The translations under genes and the position numbers were made by a program. Below are positions 1 through 7,053 of a DNA stretch of 7,136 nt, one piece after another. Position 1 is the first letter of the stretch. The number at the start of each line of letters is the position of its first letter. The stretch spans positions 1-7,136 of the forward strand of contig JAUSKS010000207.1 of the NCBI GenBank assembly GCA_030646595.1. The letters are read 5' to 3'. Source of the stretch: Gallionellaceae bacterium (GTDB lineage: Bacteria; Pseudomonadota; Gammaproteobacteria; Burkholderiales; Gallionellaceae). Under the pieces are notes generated by a model, which ran no database searches, was not told where the DNA came from, and worked only from the letters and a program-made list of their open reading frames with translations.

Positions 1-1313
1 CGCACAACGGCTTGCAGCACCGTCTTGCCATCCAGTTCCATAGTGGTCAGCAAAACCTCGGCGGGAAACTCGGTGCCGTCGAACCGGCGATGCCTCCATT
101 CGAACAGGTTGCTGCCGTTCTTGATAGCCGTAGCGATGTGCTGATTGGCCAAGCTTGTCGAATCATCGCCACCGGACTGGGCAGGCGGGGAAAACTCGGC
201 AGGGTGTTTGCTGATGAAATCGCCGCGCGTTAGACAGCCGAACATTCGCAGGGTAGCCTTATTGCAATCGAAAAAACCTTTCTCATTGAGCAGCATGATC
301 GCATCGGCAGACTTTTCGAACATGGTGTGGTATTTCGCTGCCATGTCCTTCAGCACGTCCTCCGCGCGCTTGCGTTCGGTGATGTCATTGATGACAGCCA
401 GAAAAACTCCCTTCCCGGCGCGCTCGACAAACTGCAAATGCACTTCGACCGGGTACTGGCTGCCATTCGCGCGGCGGTGCACGGTTTGAAAAACGATCTT
501 GGGTTTTTTGTGGCGGCGCAACGGCTCAATCAATTTATGGAATGCGGCTTCCGTGAACTCGGGTTTGAAGTCGAGCGGCGTCTGCTGGCGCATTTCGTCC
601 ATTGTGTAGCCGAGATTGCGGCGCGCGCCTTCGTTGACATAGTCAAAACGCAGGGTGTGCGCATCGAAAATGTAGATTTCATTCAAGCTTGCCTCAAGCA
701 CATCCAGGAATTTAACCTTCTCCGCCTTGGTTCGCTTGCGCTCGCTGATGTCCGCGTGCATGACTACCACGCCCTTTGAGGTGTGGCCGGCCAGGGGCGT
801 CACAGTCATCAGGAACCAGCGCTGTTCTGCCGGGGAATGACAGGGATATTCGAGCGCAAAGGTAATGGCCTTGCCATCCAGCACCGCACGAATACCGGCA
901 GCGGCCTGGCTGGCCTCGGCAGCATCGTCTCCGCGCGCCTTATCGCATACCGCCAGGTAATTGACGCCGACATCATGTCCATGGTAATGACCTGCATTGG
1001 GGTAATGATCTGCATTGGCGCGGCCGAATTGTTGCCACGCTTCATTCACCGAAAGGATTTTTCCCTGACTGTCGAGCAAGGCGATGCTCGCAGGCAGCGC
1101 GTTGAGTATGGCGGATTGCCTGGCTGACTCGTTCATGCGTAACCGATCCTGGGCGTGCCGCAACAGGAATGTCTGGCCGACACGGTTGGCCACGGTATCC
1201 ACCTCACCGCCAGTCAGTTGTTCCAGGCGTTGACCGGTATGGTGCAAGGTCTCGATCAACGCGGCGATCTCCTCGCTGCTATCCCCCGGAGCCTGTGGTT
1301 TTACGGTTTTCAT
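1..1313 (-). CDS. Multi-PAS sensory protein, N-terminal part (3' end beyond window); probable histidine kinase or other signalling output of the Kai operon
   Basis: I translated this frame by hand; it stays open from the ATG at 1313 to the left edge, 437 codons with no stop. Residues about 15-60 are a helical charged segment of a kind often seen at the start of multi-sensor kinases. Three PAS units follow: about 66-195, ending in DISERKR; about 200-316, ending in DITERKR; and about 325-437, cut just before its own expected DITER motif. The PAS/PAC joins are classic. No transmembrane segment or signal peptide is visible, so the protein is probably cytosolic. The output domain (HisKA/HATPase, GGDEF/EAL or other) lies outside the window, so the catalytic role is unknown. 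The start overlaps the kaiB stop in ATGA, with GGAAG 10 bases upstream, which implies translational coupling. PAS kinases next to kaiBC are known in other proteobacteria, so an output or input role for the Kai proteins is a reasonable inference. An 18-bp tandem repeat lies in PAS1. Confidence 0.88.
   Translation of the reverse strand, partial: MKTVKPQAPGDSSEEIAALIETLHHTGQRLEQLTGGEVDTVANRVGQTFLLRHAQDRLRMNESARQSAILNALPASIALLDSQGKILSVNEAWQQFGRANADHYPNAGHYHGHDVGVNYLAVCDKARGDDAAEASQAAAGIRAVLDGKAITFALEYPCHSPAEQRWFLMTVTPLAGHTSKGVVVMHADISERKRTKAEKVKFLDVLEASLNEIYIFDAHTLRFDYVNEGARRNLGYTMDEMRQQTPLDFKPEFTEAAFHKLIEPLRRHKKPKIVFQTVHRRANGSQYPVEVHLQFVERAGKGVFLAVINDITERKRAEDVLKDMAAKYHTMFEKSADAIMLLNEKGFFDCNKATLRMFGCLTRGDFISKHPAEFSPPAQSGGDDSTSLANQHIATAIKNGSNLFEWRHRRFDGTEFPAEVLLTTMELDGKTVLQAVV
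983..1018. repeat. In-frame 18-bp tandem duplication inside the PAS1 coding region
   Basis: Positions 983-1000 and 1001-1018 are the same 18-mer with a single mismatch (c at 991, t at 1009). On the minus strand they encode two consecutive six-residue units, NADHYP and NAGHYH (residues 100-105 and 106-111). Because 18 is a multiple of three, gain or loss of a unit would change loop length without breaking the frame. The units fall in the variable loop between the first PAS strands and the conserved NYLAVCD segment, where length variation is tolerated. Confidence 0.9.
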
Positions 1314-1600
1314 TTAACGATGACTTCCAGTCCCAATGTATCCAGTACGGTCTGCATCTGGCTGAGCGCGCCGACGATTCTGCGGACCGGGGCCGGCGAG
1401 AGTTTGAGCAGGGTGGGTGTCATGAGCACATTGTCCTGCAGAGCGAGCATGGGCACCTTCAGCACATCCACGACTTCGATCTCGTACCTGTCCGGCAGAT
1501 GTGTCTGGCACAACGCAATCAGGTTGGCCTGTGCCTGCGCCGAGTTAGGCGCGTCGCCAGCGACGTAGAGGCGAAACTTGTACTTCGTCCGGCGGCTCAT
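1310..1600 (-). CDS. kaiB: Circadian clock protein KaiB family
   Basis: This 96-residue protein matches KaiB along its whole length. It has an N-terminal strand with LYVAG (residues 11-15), the PNS turn (18-20), the central VVDVLK strand (43-48), the TPTL segment (61-64) with its conserved proline, and the PVRRIVG helix start (71-77). In clock systems KaiB is a thioredoxin-like protein that switches fold and binds the CI ring of KaiC, so it should act in the cytosol on the KaiC encoded just upstream. It ends right after the core fold and lacks the acidic C-terminal tail of cyanobacterial KaiB. The usual PPP before VRR is PAP here, and GDLS is GALS. Its ATG (1600) overlaps the kaiC stop and its TGA overlaps the start of the PAS gene, so it is the middle gene of a coupled operon. 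The kaiC-kaiB order is the reverse of the cyanobacterial kaiBC operon. Confidence 0.95.
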   Translation of the reverse strand: MSRRTKYKFRLYVAGDAPNSAQAQANLIALCQTHLPDRYEIEVVDVLKVPMLALQDNVLMTPTLLKLSPAPVRRIVGALSQMQTVLDTLGLEVIVK

Positions 1601-3345
1601 GGCGTTTTCTCTTTCGCAACCGGTTTCGCGGCATCACCACCGCGCAACTCGTGTATGTGTTTGTGGCCTCGCGACAACTCGCCCTGGCGGCTTGCCGTGA
1701 TGCGCTCCAACAAGGTCTTTTCCACCTGTTTTGCCACCAGTTCAGTCTGGACTGCTTTCGCGCGCACTGCGAGTACGGCCTCTTCGGCATCAAGGGTGAC
1801 GCGCTTGAGCTTTCCTGCGACTTCGGCGACTTCGTTCGCCACGCGCTCGGCACTTTCCTTTTCCCAGCGCATCGTGCCCATCAGTACTTCACCACCGGCT
1901 GTGTAGATGTCTGCCAGCGTCACGCCTGCATCGCTCAGTATCAGTTCGCGCACCTGATTGGAATGCTCCGTGCCGCGCGATTTGATGATGGACAGGCCGC
2001 GATTGCGTTCACCGGCCTGTACCAGGTAGTTAAGATGGATCCAGGTATCGGCGATGGTCGAAATTTGCAATGGCGTATTACCGCTTTCCTGACCCATCAT
2101 CTCGTCGAGCAGGCTGGTGCAGACCAGCGTGGTGCCGTCAACCTTGGACCAGTCGATCAGTCGTTCGGCGACACCGTGCGCGGTCAATTCGTTGCCAGTC
2201 TTGGCCAGCGTCGACACCGGATCAATGACTAGGCAACGGGCCTTGTGCTCCTGCGCCAGCGTCTTGATATGCACCAGCAGGGTTTCGGCACTGCCGGTGA
2301 TGGTGCGTGCCGATACCATGCGCAGCAATCCGCTCTTCGTATAACGATCGAGTCGGATGCCGACCGAGGCCAGGTTGCGCATTACCTCGGAACCATCCGA
2401 ATCAAAGCTGACGAACATGGTGCGTTCCCCGCGTTTGCAGGCAGCCTCGGCGAACGCACCGCTCAAGGTGGTCTTGGCGGTGCCGGGGAAGCCGGTGATC
2501 AGCACGCTGGCGCCGCGATAGTAGCCGCCGCCAAGCATGGTATCGAGCCGCTTGACGCCGCTGCTCACGCGTTCCTGCGACACTTGGGTATCCACGCGCC
2601 CCAGGCTGCGCGCCAGCGCGACTTCGAATCCATTCTTGCCGATGATGAACGGCGATTCATTCTCGTCGAAGCTGGAACCGCGAAACTTCTGCACGCGCAG
2701 ATTGCGCTGCGACACGCCCAGCGACACGCGGTGATTCAGTTTGACGGAGCAATCCACCATGAATTGCATGAAGCCGAATGGCTGCTGGCGTGGCAAACTA
2801 TTCTCAACTTCACCTGACTTTGCGGTGATCAGTCCTGTAAACTCGTGCGCCAACAACCATTCATGCAGCCGGTACACTTCACGCCTTTTCGCCGCCTCAT
2901 CGGGCAGCAGGGCCAATACGATGTCCAGTGCATCGAACACGATACGTTGTGCGCCCATGGATTTGGCCTGTGCCGAGAGCGCTGCCAGCATCCCGTAGAG
3001 GTCGAAACTCCCTGACTGGATCAGGTCGGGCGATGGCTGGGCATCCATGAAATACAGTTTTTTTCGCTGCACCAATTCCTCCAGCTTCCAGTCGAAGCTG
3101 TTTGTATTGGCAATGATGCGTCGCGAGTTTTCTTCAAATGCAACGAAGATGCCAGGCTCCTTGCACTTACGCGCGCCATGCATCAAAAATTGCAGCGCGA
3201 ATAATGTCTTGCCAGAACCGGGGCCCCCCACCAGCAATGTGGTGCGGCCATGTGGCAGCCCGCCGCCGGTGATTTCATCGAAACCGGTGATGCCGGTCGA
3301 TGCTTTGATTTGCAATATTACTTTTGCAGATCGGGCTGAGTTCAT
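1597..3345 (-). CDS. kaiC: Circadian clock ATPase KaiC family (double RecA domain, KaiC2-like, with C-terminal coiled coil)
   Basis: From the ATG at 3345 this is a 582-residue protein. CI contains Walker A GGPGSGKT (40-47), the catalytic EE pair (71-72) and Walker B around IVFDALD (135-141). CII contains a P-loop GFPGTAKT (285-292), with Ala where Gly normally precedes Lys, and Walker B LVIDP (372-376). The position aligned to the CII catalytic Glu pair reads Asp-Ser (315-316). The CII phospho-sites of cyanobacterial KaiC (T426, S431, T432) align to T424, S429 and T430, in NTPLQIST. From about 494 to 565 the chain is highly charged and heptad-like, a likely coiled coil, in place of the short KaiA-binding tail of the 519-residue cyanobacterial protein. 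A further in-frame TTG lies at 3378, but only the ATG at 3345 has a good ribosome binding site. First gene of the operon with kaiB and the PAS gene. A solitary RadA/KaiC-like ATPase is excluded by the adjacent kaiB. Confidence 0.95.
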   Translation of the reverse strand: MNSARSAKVILQIKASTGITGFDEITGGGLPHGRTTLLVGGPGSGKTLFALQFLMHGARKCKEPGIFVAFEENSRRIIANTNSFDWKLEELVQRKKLYFMDAQPSPDLIQSGSFDLYGMLAALSAQAKSMGAQRIVFDALDIVLALLPDEAAKRREVYRLHEWLLAHEFTGLITAKSGEVENSLPRQQPFGFMQFMVDCSVKLNHRVSLGVSQRNLRVQKFRGSSFDENESPFIIGKNGFEVALARSLGRVDTQVSQERVSSGVKRLDTMLGGGYYRGASVLITGFPGTAKTTLSGAFAEAACKRGERTMFVSFDSDGSEVMRNLASVGIRLDRYTKSGLLRMVSARTITGSAETLLVHIKTLAQEHKARCLVIDPVSTLAKTGNELTAHGVAERLIDWSKVDGTTLVCTSLLDEMMGQESGNTPLQISTIADTWIHLNYLVQAGERNRGLSIIKSRGTEHSNQVRELILSDAGVTLADIYTAGGEVLMGTMRWEKESAERVANEVAEVAGKLKRVTLDAEEAVLAVRAKAVQTELVAKQVEKTLLERITASRQGELSRGHKHIHELRGGDAAKPVAKEKTP

Positions 3346-3580
3346 GTTGGTCTTCCCTCTGAGTTTGGGTACAAGCAAAATGCCTGCTCAGTCTGCAATC
3401 GCTACAAAAGCAGAAAACATAGGTTTAGCACTATTATCGGTTTTGTTCAGTGTGCTACCGCTTATAGGCGCAAATACGCCAGCGGGGATGGTTATTGAAA
3501 AGTGATCGTGTGACTGCGGGGTGAAGCGCTTGTAGTGGGGTATTCCCCCGTGCGACAGTAATAGTGAACGCTTTTGTGCA
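3346..3580. other. Intergenic region between divergent kaiC operon and car promoter; no gene seen
   Basis: This stretch must hold the kaiC promoter, but I could not find a convincing -35/-10 pair on the minus strand. TATAAG (3461-3466 on the minus strand) and GATAAT (about 3433-3438) are possible -10 elements without a matching -35, so an alternative sigma factor or an activator is possible. Small inverted motifs are present: GGCGCAAATACGCC (3467-3480) and GGGG-TATT-CCCC (about 3537-3548). The open frames crossing it on either strand have no recognisable content. Confidence 0.5.
3352..3359 (-). promoter_or_regulatory. Ribosome binding site of kaiC
   Basis: On the minus strand GAGGGAAG sits six bases before the ATG at 3345. 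It fixes the start at that ATG rather than at the upstream in-frame TTG at 3378, which has no purine-rich motif at suitable distance. Confidence 0.75.
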
Positions 3581-3609
3581 TTGATACCCCCCCGCTAATC
3601 CGCTATAAT
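3581..3609 (+). promoter_or_regulatory. Sigma-70 promoter of the car operon
   Basis: TTGATA (3581-3586) and a perfect TATAAT (3604-3609) are separated by exactly 17 bases, which is close to the ideal sigma-70 promoter. Transcription should start near 3616. It lies directly upstream of the leader hairpin and the residual carA start, so it was presumably the native carA promoter and now drives carB and greA. Confidence 0.85.
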
Positions 3610-3622
3610 TCGCGCCAATCCA

Positions 3623-3657
3623 AAGCGGGATGAACACACAGTTCGTCCCGTTTCTTT
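3623..3657 (+). promoter_or_regulatory. Leader RNA hairpin with trailing U-rich run, possible attenuator
   Basis: Bases 3623-3635 pair with 3641-3653 around the loop ACACA. Thirteen contiguous pairs form, two of them G-U wobbles, and the hairpin is followed by CTTT. It begins only about seven bases after the predicted transcription start. The form resembles an intrinsic terminator, so premature termination in the leader is possible, but the U-run is short and interrupted and part of it is paired. It could equally be a 5' mRNA-stabilising hairpin. No matching anti-terminator was identified. Confidence 0.5.
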
Positions 3658-3681
3658 GTGTCTACAGTCTTGGGAGACTAC

Positions 3682-3720
3682 GTGTCGCAAACGAACCCTG
3701 CCATTTTAGTTTTAACCTAA
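3682..3720 (+). pseudogene. carA: Remnant of carA: start codon plus about 11 codons, then stop in the adjoining repeat
   Basis: A GTG start at 3682 follows GGGAG (3672-3676) at five bases, a strong ribosome binding site. The peptide is MSQTNPAILVLT, then TAA at 3718. From family knowledge, CarA proteins commonly begin with a PAILALADG-like segment after a short variable lead, and the residues through ILVL fit it; the next residues, where ADG would be expected, do not. Similarity stops at about 3714, where the palindromic repeat begins. The strong promoter in front and carB behind both suit a position that normally holds carA, the glutaminase subunit of carbamoyl-phosphate synthase. Nothing else of the roughly 370-codon gene is present before carB. 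The alternative reading, a 12-codon regulatory leader peptide, is less likely given the resemblance. The identification rests on few residues. Confidence 0.6.
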
Positions 3721-3790
3721 GCCACAGAGAACACAGAGCTCACAGAGCTTTGTACCGCTCTTCTCTGTGTTCTCTGTGAACTCTGTGGCT
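3718..3790. repeat. Palindromic repeat built from 9-bp units, REP/MITE-like
   Basis: The left arm has CACAGAG at 3723, 3732 and 3741, a 9-base period with two variable bases between copies. The right arm has the reverse complement CTCTGTG at 3763, 3772 and 3781 with the same period. Pairing is perfect for 10 bp at the outer end (3720-3729 with 3781-3790), then for two inner 7-bp blocks, separated by 2x2 mismatches; the loop is 3748-3762. From memory, dispersed CCACAGAG/ACACAGAG-type repeats occur in many proteobacterial genomes, so this is probably one copy of such a family. It carries no open reading frame. It occupies the whole space between the carA remnant and carB and ends eight bases before the carB ATG. 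Confidence 0.85.
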
Positions 3791-3798
3791 AATAGATT

Positions 3799-6700
3799 AT
3801 GCCTAAAAGAACTGACATTAAATCCATTCTGATCATCGGCGCTGGCCCTATCATCATCGGCCAGGCGTGCGAGTTTGATTATTCCGGCGCGCAGGCGTGC
3901 AAGGCGCTGCGCGAGGAAGGCTATCGCGTGATTCTAGTGAACTCCAACCCGGCCACTATCATGACCGATCCGGGCATGGCCGATGCCACTTACATCGAGC
4001 CGATCACGTGGAAGATGGTGGAGCGCATCATCGCCAAGGAAAAACCGGATGCGATTTTGCCCACCATGGGCGGGCAGACCGCGCTGAATTGTGCGCTCGA
4101 TCTGGCCAAGCATGGCGTGCTGGAAAAATATGGCGTGGAGATGATAGGTGCGTCGCGTGAGGCGATAGACATGGCCGAAGATCGCGAAAAATTCAAGCAG
4201 GCCATGACGCGCATAGGTTTGGCCTCGGCGCGTTCAGCCATTGCGCACAGCATGGAAGAGGCATTGCAGGTGCAGCAGGTGATGGGTTTTCCGACTGTCA
4301 TCCGTCCTTCGTTCACCATGGGCGGTTCCGGCGGCGGCATTGCTTACAACAGAGAAGAGTTCGTGGAAATTTGCGAGCGCGGCCTGGAGGCCAGCCCGAC
4401 CAAGGAATTGTTGATCGAAGAATCTTTGTTGGGCTGGAAAGAGTTTGAGATGGAAGTGGTGCGCGATCATGCCGACAACTGCATCATCATTTGTTCGATA
4501 GAAAATCTCGATCCCATGGGGGTGCATACCGGTGATTCGATTACCGTGGCCCCGGCGCAAACCTTGACTGATAAGGAATATCAGATCATGCGCAATGCCA
4601 GCATTGCCGTGCTGCGTGAGATTGGCGTGGATACTGGCGGCTCCAATGTGCAGTTTGCTATTAATCCGGACGATGGCCGCATGGTGGTGATCGAAATGAA
4701 TCCGCGTGTGTCGCGCTCCTCCGCGCTGGCTTCCAAGGCGACTGGCTTTCCAATTGCCAAAGTCGCCGCGAAACTGGCCGTAGGTTACACGCTGGATGAA
4801 TTGAAGAATGAAATCACTGGCGGCGCGACTCCGGCTTCTTTCGAGCCTGCCATTGATTACGTGGTAACCAAGATTCCGCGTTTTGCCTTCGAAAAATTTC
4901 CGCAGGCCAATGATCGTTTAACCACGCAGATGAAATCGGTGGGCGAGGTCATGGCGATAGGCCGCACCTTTCAGGAATCTTTCCAGAAAGCCTTGCGCGG
5001 GCTGGAAGTGGGGGTGCATGGGCTGGACGAAAAATCGACAGACCGCGAGGCGATTGCCGCCGAGCTTGGCTCGCCGGGGCCGGAGCGCATCTGGGCGGTG
5101 GGCGATGCGTTCCGCGTCGGCATGAGCGTGGATGAGGTATTCAATTACAGCAAGATTGATCCGTGGTTTCTGGTTCAGATCGAAGACCTGCTCAAGCGTG
5201 AAGCCGCGCTGGCTGGCCGTGCGCTAAGCAGTTTGAGTGCGGATGAGTTGCATCAGTTGAAGCGGCGCGGCTTCGCCGATGCGCGGCTGGCTAAATTACT
5301 GGGGAGCGATGCCACAGCCGTGCGCACGCATCGTCATGCGCTGGGTGTGCGCCCGGTGTTCAAGCGCGTTGATACCTGTGCCGCAGAGTTCGCCACCAAT
5401 ACCGCTTATATGTATTCCACCTACGAGGAAGAATGCGAAGCTGCACCTACAGCCAAGAAAAAAATCATGGTGCTGGGCGGCGGGCCAAACCGCATTGGCC
5501 AGGGCATCGAATTCGATTATTGTTGCGTACATGCCGCGCTGGCCATGCGTGAGGATGGCTACGAAACCATCATGGTCAACTGCAATCCCGAAACCGTGTC
5601 CACCGATTATGATACTTCGGATCGTTTGTATTTCGAGCCACTTACGCTGGAAGATGTGCTGGAAGTGGTGGCCGTAGAAAAACCATTTGGTGTGATCGTA
5701 CAGTATGGCGGACAGACGCCGCTGAAGCTGGCGCGTGGACTGGAAAAAAATGGCGTGAATATTATCGGCACCACGCCCGACATGATCGATTGCGCCGAAG
5801 ATCGCGCGCGTTTCCAAAAAATGTTACAGCGGCTGGGCTTGAAGCAGCCGCCCAATCGCACAGTCAGCACGCTGGAACAGGCGGTGGTGGCAGCGCAGGA
5901 AATTGGTTATCCGCTGGTGGTGCGTCCTTCCAATGTGCTGGGCGGGCGCGCAATGGAAATTGTGCATGCGCAGGCTGATCTGGAACGCTATATGAATGGC
6001 GCGGTGGAAAGCGCAAAGATTTTTCCGGAGCGCATGCCTATTTTGCTGGATCGTTTCTTGAACGATGCCATTGAAGTGGATGTGGATGCCGTGAGCGATG
6101 GCGCTGAGGTGCTGATCGGTGGCATCATGGAACACATCGAAGAGGCGGGGGTGCATTCCGGCGACTCAGCTTGTTCGCTGCCACCCTTTTCGTTGTCGCA
6201 GGCCATGCAGAATGAGCTGCGCCGACAAACCCAGGCGATGGCGCAAGCCTTGAATGTGGTCGGGCTGATGAATGTGCAGTTTGCCATTCAAGGCGAGACG
6301 GTCTATGTGCTGGAAGTGAACCCGCGCGCTTCGCGCACCGTGCCTTTTGTATCTAAAGCCACTGGCATTGCGCTGGCCAAAGTGGCGGCGCGCTGCATGG
6401 TCGGCAAAACGCTGGCACAGCAGGGCGTGACTAAAGAAGTTATTCCGCCGTATTATTCGGTCAAGGAAGCGGTGTTTCCGTTTATTAAATTCCCCGGTGT
6501 GGATACCATCCTCGGCCCGGAAATGAAATCGACCGGCGAAGTAATGGGCGTGGGTGATACCTTTGCCGAAGCGTTCGTCAAATCGCAACTGGCGGCGGGG
6601 GTGAAGTTACCTTCTTCCGGCAAGGTTTTTATCAGTGTACGCGGCGCAGATAAACCGGGCGCGATTGAAATTGCTAAAAGCCTGCGCGATATGGGCTTCA

Positions 6701-7026
6701 CCCTGCTGGCTACGCGCGGCACGGCTGCGGTGCTGGTTGCGGCTGGCGTGGCGGTCGCGGTAGTCAATAAAGTGGCGGAAGGTCGCCCACATATTGTAGA
6801 CATGATAAAAAACGGCGAGATCAGCCTGATTATCAATACTGTGGACAGCAAGCGTAGCGCCATGCAGGATTCTTATTCCATCCGCCATGCGGCCTTGCAG
6901 GGGCGGGTGACGTATTACACCACGCTGGCCGGTGCGCGTGCGGCCTGCGTGGGGATGAAGCAATGGGTGGAATGGCGGGTGTATGATGTGCAGACACAGC
7001 ATAAAAGATTAGCCAGCCAGCACTAA
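3799..7026 (+). CDS. carB: Carbamoyl-phosphate synthase large subunit
   Basis: CarB makes carbamoyl phosphate from ammonia, bicarbonate and two ATP, feeding pyrimidine and arginine synthesis; with CarA it takes the ammonia from glutamine. The 1075 residues match the usual length (E. coli 1073). The carboxyphosphate ATP-grasp half shows GGQTALN (91-97), MGGSGGG (174-180) and the metal-binding E299/N301 in [10 protein letters not shown]. The carbamoyl-phosphate half starts with [10 protein letters not shown] (560-569) and has EVNPRASRT with E839/N841. The C-terminal MGS-like allosteric domain (about 935-1075) keeps residues aligned to the E. coli UMP/IMP site: K952, T972, T975, K991 and N1013. 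Feedback by UMP is therefore likely. No lesion is visible. The ATG at 3799 gives the canonical MPKR start, but no Shine-Dalgarno sequence precedes it; the upstream 80 bases are a palindromic repeat. No intact carA lies upstream, which is abnormal for this operon. greA follows at 27 bases. Confidence 0.98.
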   Translation: MPKRTDIKSILIIGAGPIIIGQACEFDYSGAQACKALREEGYRVILVNSNPATIMTDPGMADATYIEPITWKMVERIIAKEKPDAILPTMGGQTALNCALDLAKHGVLEKYGVEMIGASREAIDMAEDREKFKQAMTRIGLASARSAIAHSMEEALQVQQVMGFPTVIRPSFTMGGSGGGIAYNREEFVEICERGLEASPTKELLIEESLLGWKEFEMEVVRDHADNCIIICSIENLDPMGVHTGDSITVAPAQTLTDKEYQIMRNASIAVLREIGVDTGGSNVQFAINPDDGRMVVIEMNPRVSRSSALASKATGFPIAKVAAKLAVGYTLDELKNEITGGATPASFEPAIDYVVTKIPRFAFEKFPQANDRLTTQMKSVGEVMAIGRTFQESFQKALRGLEVGVHGLDEKSTDREAIAAELGSPGPERIWAVGDAFRVGMSVDEVFNYSKIDPWFLVQIEDLLKREAALAGRALSSLSADELHQLKRRGFADARLAKLLGSDATAVRTHRHALGVRPVFKRVDTCAAEFATNTAYMYSTYEEECEAAPTAKKKIMVLGGGPNRIGQGIEFDYCCVHAALAMREDGYETIMVNCNPETVSTDYDTSDRLYFEPLTLEDVLEVVAVEKPFGVIVQYGGQTPLKLARGLEKNGVNIIGTTPDMIDCAEDRARFQKMLQRLGLKQPPNRTVSTLEQAVVAAQEIGYPLVVRPSNVLGGRAMEIVHAQADLERYMNGAVESAKIFPERMPILLDRFLNDAIEVDVDAVSDGAEVLIGGIMEHIEEAGVHSGDSACSLPPFSLSQAMQNELRRQTQAMAQALNVVGLMNVQFAIQGETVYVLEVNPRASRTVPFVSKATGIALAKVAARCMVGKTLAQQGVTKEVIPPYYSVKEAVFPFIKFPGVDTILGPEMKSTGEVMGVGDTFAEAFVKSQLAAGVKLPSSGKVFISVRGADKPGAIEIAKSLRDMGFTLLATRGTAAVLVAAGVAVAVVNKVAEGRPHIVDMIKNGEISLIINTVDSKRSAMQDSYSIRHAALQGRVTYYTTLAGARAACVGMKQWVEWRVYDVQTQHKRLASQH

Positions 7027-7053
7027 TGATTAAATAACCGAGGAAGTTTCAGC

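Noticed and set aside
1169..1906. Long plus-strand open frame of 245 codons opposite kaiB and kaiC
   Set aside because: It is antisense to two clearly conserved genes; the product is Ser/Arg-rich with no recognisable domain and its length follows from the GC-rich codon bias of the true strand.
1651..2817. Plus-strand open frames of about 190 codons opposite kaiC
   Set aside because: They are shadows of the KaiC reading frame, His/Ala/Gly-rich, with no convincing ribosome binding sites or domain.
3346..3378. TTG start extending kaiC by 11 residues
   Set aside because: The extension has no ribosome binding site, while GAGGGAAG sits directly before the ATG at 3345, and KaiC-like sequence begins after it.
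3346..3480. Defined sigma-70 promoter for kaiC
   Set aside because: TATAAG and GATAAT resemble a -10 element on the minus strand, but no acceptable -35 lies 16-18 bases upstream of either.
3455..3637. 60-codon minus-strand frame across the intergenic region
   Set aside because: It runs through the car promoter and leader hairpin and its product resembles nothing known to me.
3682..3720. 12-codon regulatory leader peptide for carB
   Set aside because: It lacks a run of regulatory codons, and its residues look like the beginning of CarA, so a gene remnant explains it better; not fully excluded.
3721..3790. CRISPR-like or origin-like iterons
   Set aside because: Units are only 7-9 bp with 2-base gaps and are arranged as two opposed arms forming one hairpin; there are no spacers, no cas genes and no replication gene nearby.
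5296..6863. Minus-strand open frames of 99 to 173 codons inside carB
   Set aside because: They are antisense to highly conserved CarB sequence and show no family resemblance or start signals.
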